From Symbiodinium natans (taxonomy: Eukaryota; Sar; Dinophyceae; Suessiales; Symbiodiniaceae), in assembly GCA_905221605.1 (NCBI GenBank), contig CAJNDS010000713.1:706664-770663 (forward strand): 64,000 nucleotides of DNA. The letters run 5' to 3'. The notes under the pieces are model-generated. The model saw only the letters and a program-made list of their open reading frames with translations. It had not been told where the DNA came from and did not search any database. Of the stretch, positions 63,302 through 64,000 are shown piece after piece (the stretch's first letter is position 1; each line of letters starts with the position of its first letter). Position numbers and translations under genes: made by a program.

Positions 63302-64000
63302 ATGGATCAAATCATCCCTCTGATACTCCCGGAGCTCGGCAAGAAATACAGAGTCATCTTCATGGACCAGGGCATCTCCAAGGACCTCAGGCACATGACC
63401 GACAAGGAAGTGAAGTTTCACCTTCAAGCACTACGAGCAAAACGGAACAGCACGATGTTGCACTTGGACCCTACCCTCTCCCCCCATCCTCATCTACAGC
63501 ATTCCCTCGCACAACAAGACGACCCAGAGTCTTTGATACACCGATGCGTCACGCAGGACCTGCCCATGGAAGCTGACTCCCTGGCCGCAGGCCAACAGCG
63601 ACTACACAAAGGAGCCGTTTTCGCCCATCAGATTTTGCGGGCCCAACTACGCCATCGATATTGTCTGCCTCTTCCATTTCAGTTTGCAGACCATGCAAGA
63701 TCCCGACCAGTCGTGCAGTACGCGAACCTGAACGTCACGATCATTCACGGCTTCTACATGGAGATGTACCAAAGCCAAATCCTGAAATGCGTTAGCAAAA
63801 AAGTCAACAATGCGATCCAAACCATCAAACAAGGAGAACCTGACTTCGTCACGTTCAAGTTCCTCGTACGCAATGAAGAGCTCCCCAGGGACTTCTACCG
63901 CCATCTGGTGGATATGCGCATACTACCGGAAACACAGAAACACATCTATCCCATGCACGACCACAGATGTACGTGGCCAACCGTGTTGGCATTTCAGTGG
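63302..64000 (+). CDS. Array ORF 9: partial protein running off the right edge
   Basis: From ATG 63302 in AAGATGG context the frame is open for 233 codons to the last base. It begins MDQIIPLILPELGKKYRVIF and continues with helical and globular sequence (TDKEVKFHLQALRAK, VVQYANLNVTIIHGFYMEMY, DFVTFKFLVRNEELPRDFYR). It has the same C-rich codon style as the other array ORFs. Function unknown. It shows that the array continues beyond the window. Confidence 0.7.
   Translation, partial: MDQIIPLILPELGKKYRVIFMDQGISKDLRHMTDKEVKFHLQALRAKRNSTMLHLDPTLSPHPHLQHSLAQQDDPESLIHRCVTQDLPMEADSLAAGQQRLHKGAVFAHQILRAQLRHRYCLPLPFQFADHARSRPVVQYANLNVTIIHGFYMEMYQSQILKCVSKKVNNAIQTIKQGEPDFVTFKFLVRNEELPRDFYRHLVDMRILPETQKHIYPMHDHRCTWPTVLAFQW

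Larger units (their letters stand above)
47455..64000 (+). mobile_element. Giant multi-ORF retroelement candidate (Penelope-like, GIY-YIG at RT N-terminus)
   Basis: At least nine and probably ten intronless ORFs, all on the plus strand, with 60-350 bp spacers, running off the right edge. The only recognised enzyme is the GIY-YIG/RT at 55003. The sense strand is C-rich with C-ending codons throughout, unlike the G-rich sense strand of the copia pol genes. Most ORFs start as CATGG or similar. Four ORFs carry SR-type patches. Standard Penelope-like elements have one or two ORFs in 2-5 kb, so a span over 16.5 kb is exceptional. It could instead be an integrated virus, or an unrelated gene row that happens to contain an RT element. 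Confidence 0.6.

Overview
The window looks like repeat-rich nuclear DNA of a dinoflagellate, most likely a Symbiodiniaceae or related alga. Four observations point that way: Ty1/copia elements with CCHC zinc knuckles followed by long GKGKGK tails; a match to the 3' end of the dinoflagellate spliced leader inside two different LTRs; a spliced gene with GC-AG introns; and long single-direction runs of intronless ORFs. No bacterial operons, rRNA, tRNA or CRISPR were recognised.

Layout. (1) 1-2035, minus strand: decayed copia gag-protease fragment (element A), open off the left edge. (2) 2791-10256 plus remnants after 20983: copia element B, with a gag broken by three frameshifts, an intact 1733-codon pol frame, an env-like membrane ORF and the start of a 3' LTR. 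(3) 10257-20978: a complete young copia element C nested in the LTR of B, with 572/575-bp LTRs about 99% identical by eye and a 5-bp GTTAG target duplication. C has about 4 kb of extra coding sequence between protease and integrase, including a 452-aa ORF in which a second frame also stays open. Both pol proteins end in a module resembling a cytosine-C5 methyltransferase. (4) 21-26 kb: low-complexity DNA, a LINE endonuclease fragment and a CTA microsatellite. (5) 26-35 kb: host-like sequence with a SET-domain methyltransferase ORF, exons of a MORN-repeat gene, a fold-back repeat and GA repeats. (6) 35-42 kb: mostly unassignable, plus a roughly 1.2-kb TG-rich tract. (7) 42.0-46.0 kb: a decayed GIY-YIG/reverse transcriptase element between about 175-bp direct repeats. 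(8) 46.5-46.9 kb: a 33/34-bp minisatellite ending at a telomere-like motif.

(9) 47.4-64 kb, running off the right edge: at least nine, probably ten, intronless plus-strand ORFs in series. One encodes a reverse transcriptase with an N-terminal GIY-YIG nuclease, the permuted order known from Naiad/Chlamys Penelope-like elements. Its neighbours are unrecognised: SR-rich proteins, a coiled-coil protein, a tail-anchored protein, a Cys-rich zinc-binding-like protein and large orphan proteins. I read this as a giant multi-ORF Penelope-like element or virus-like retroelement, and as the best candidate here for an undescribed system. Most of its ORFs start in a CATGG-type context after 60-350 bp spacers, which would suit separate mRNAs made by spliced-leader trans-splicing.

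Limits: all homology calls are by eye. Single-base frameshifts in A, B and at the C gag start could be true decay or assembly error. Exon boundaries are approximate.
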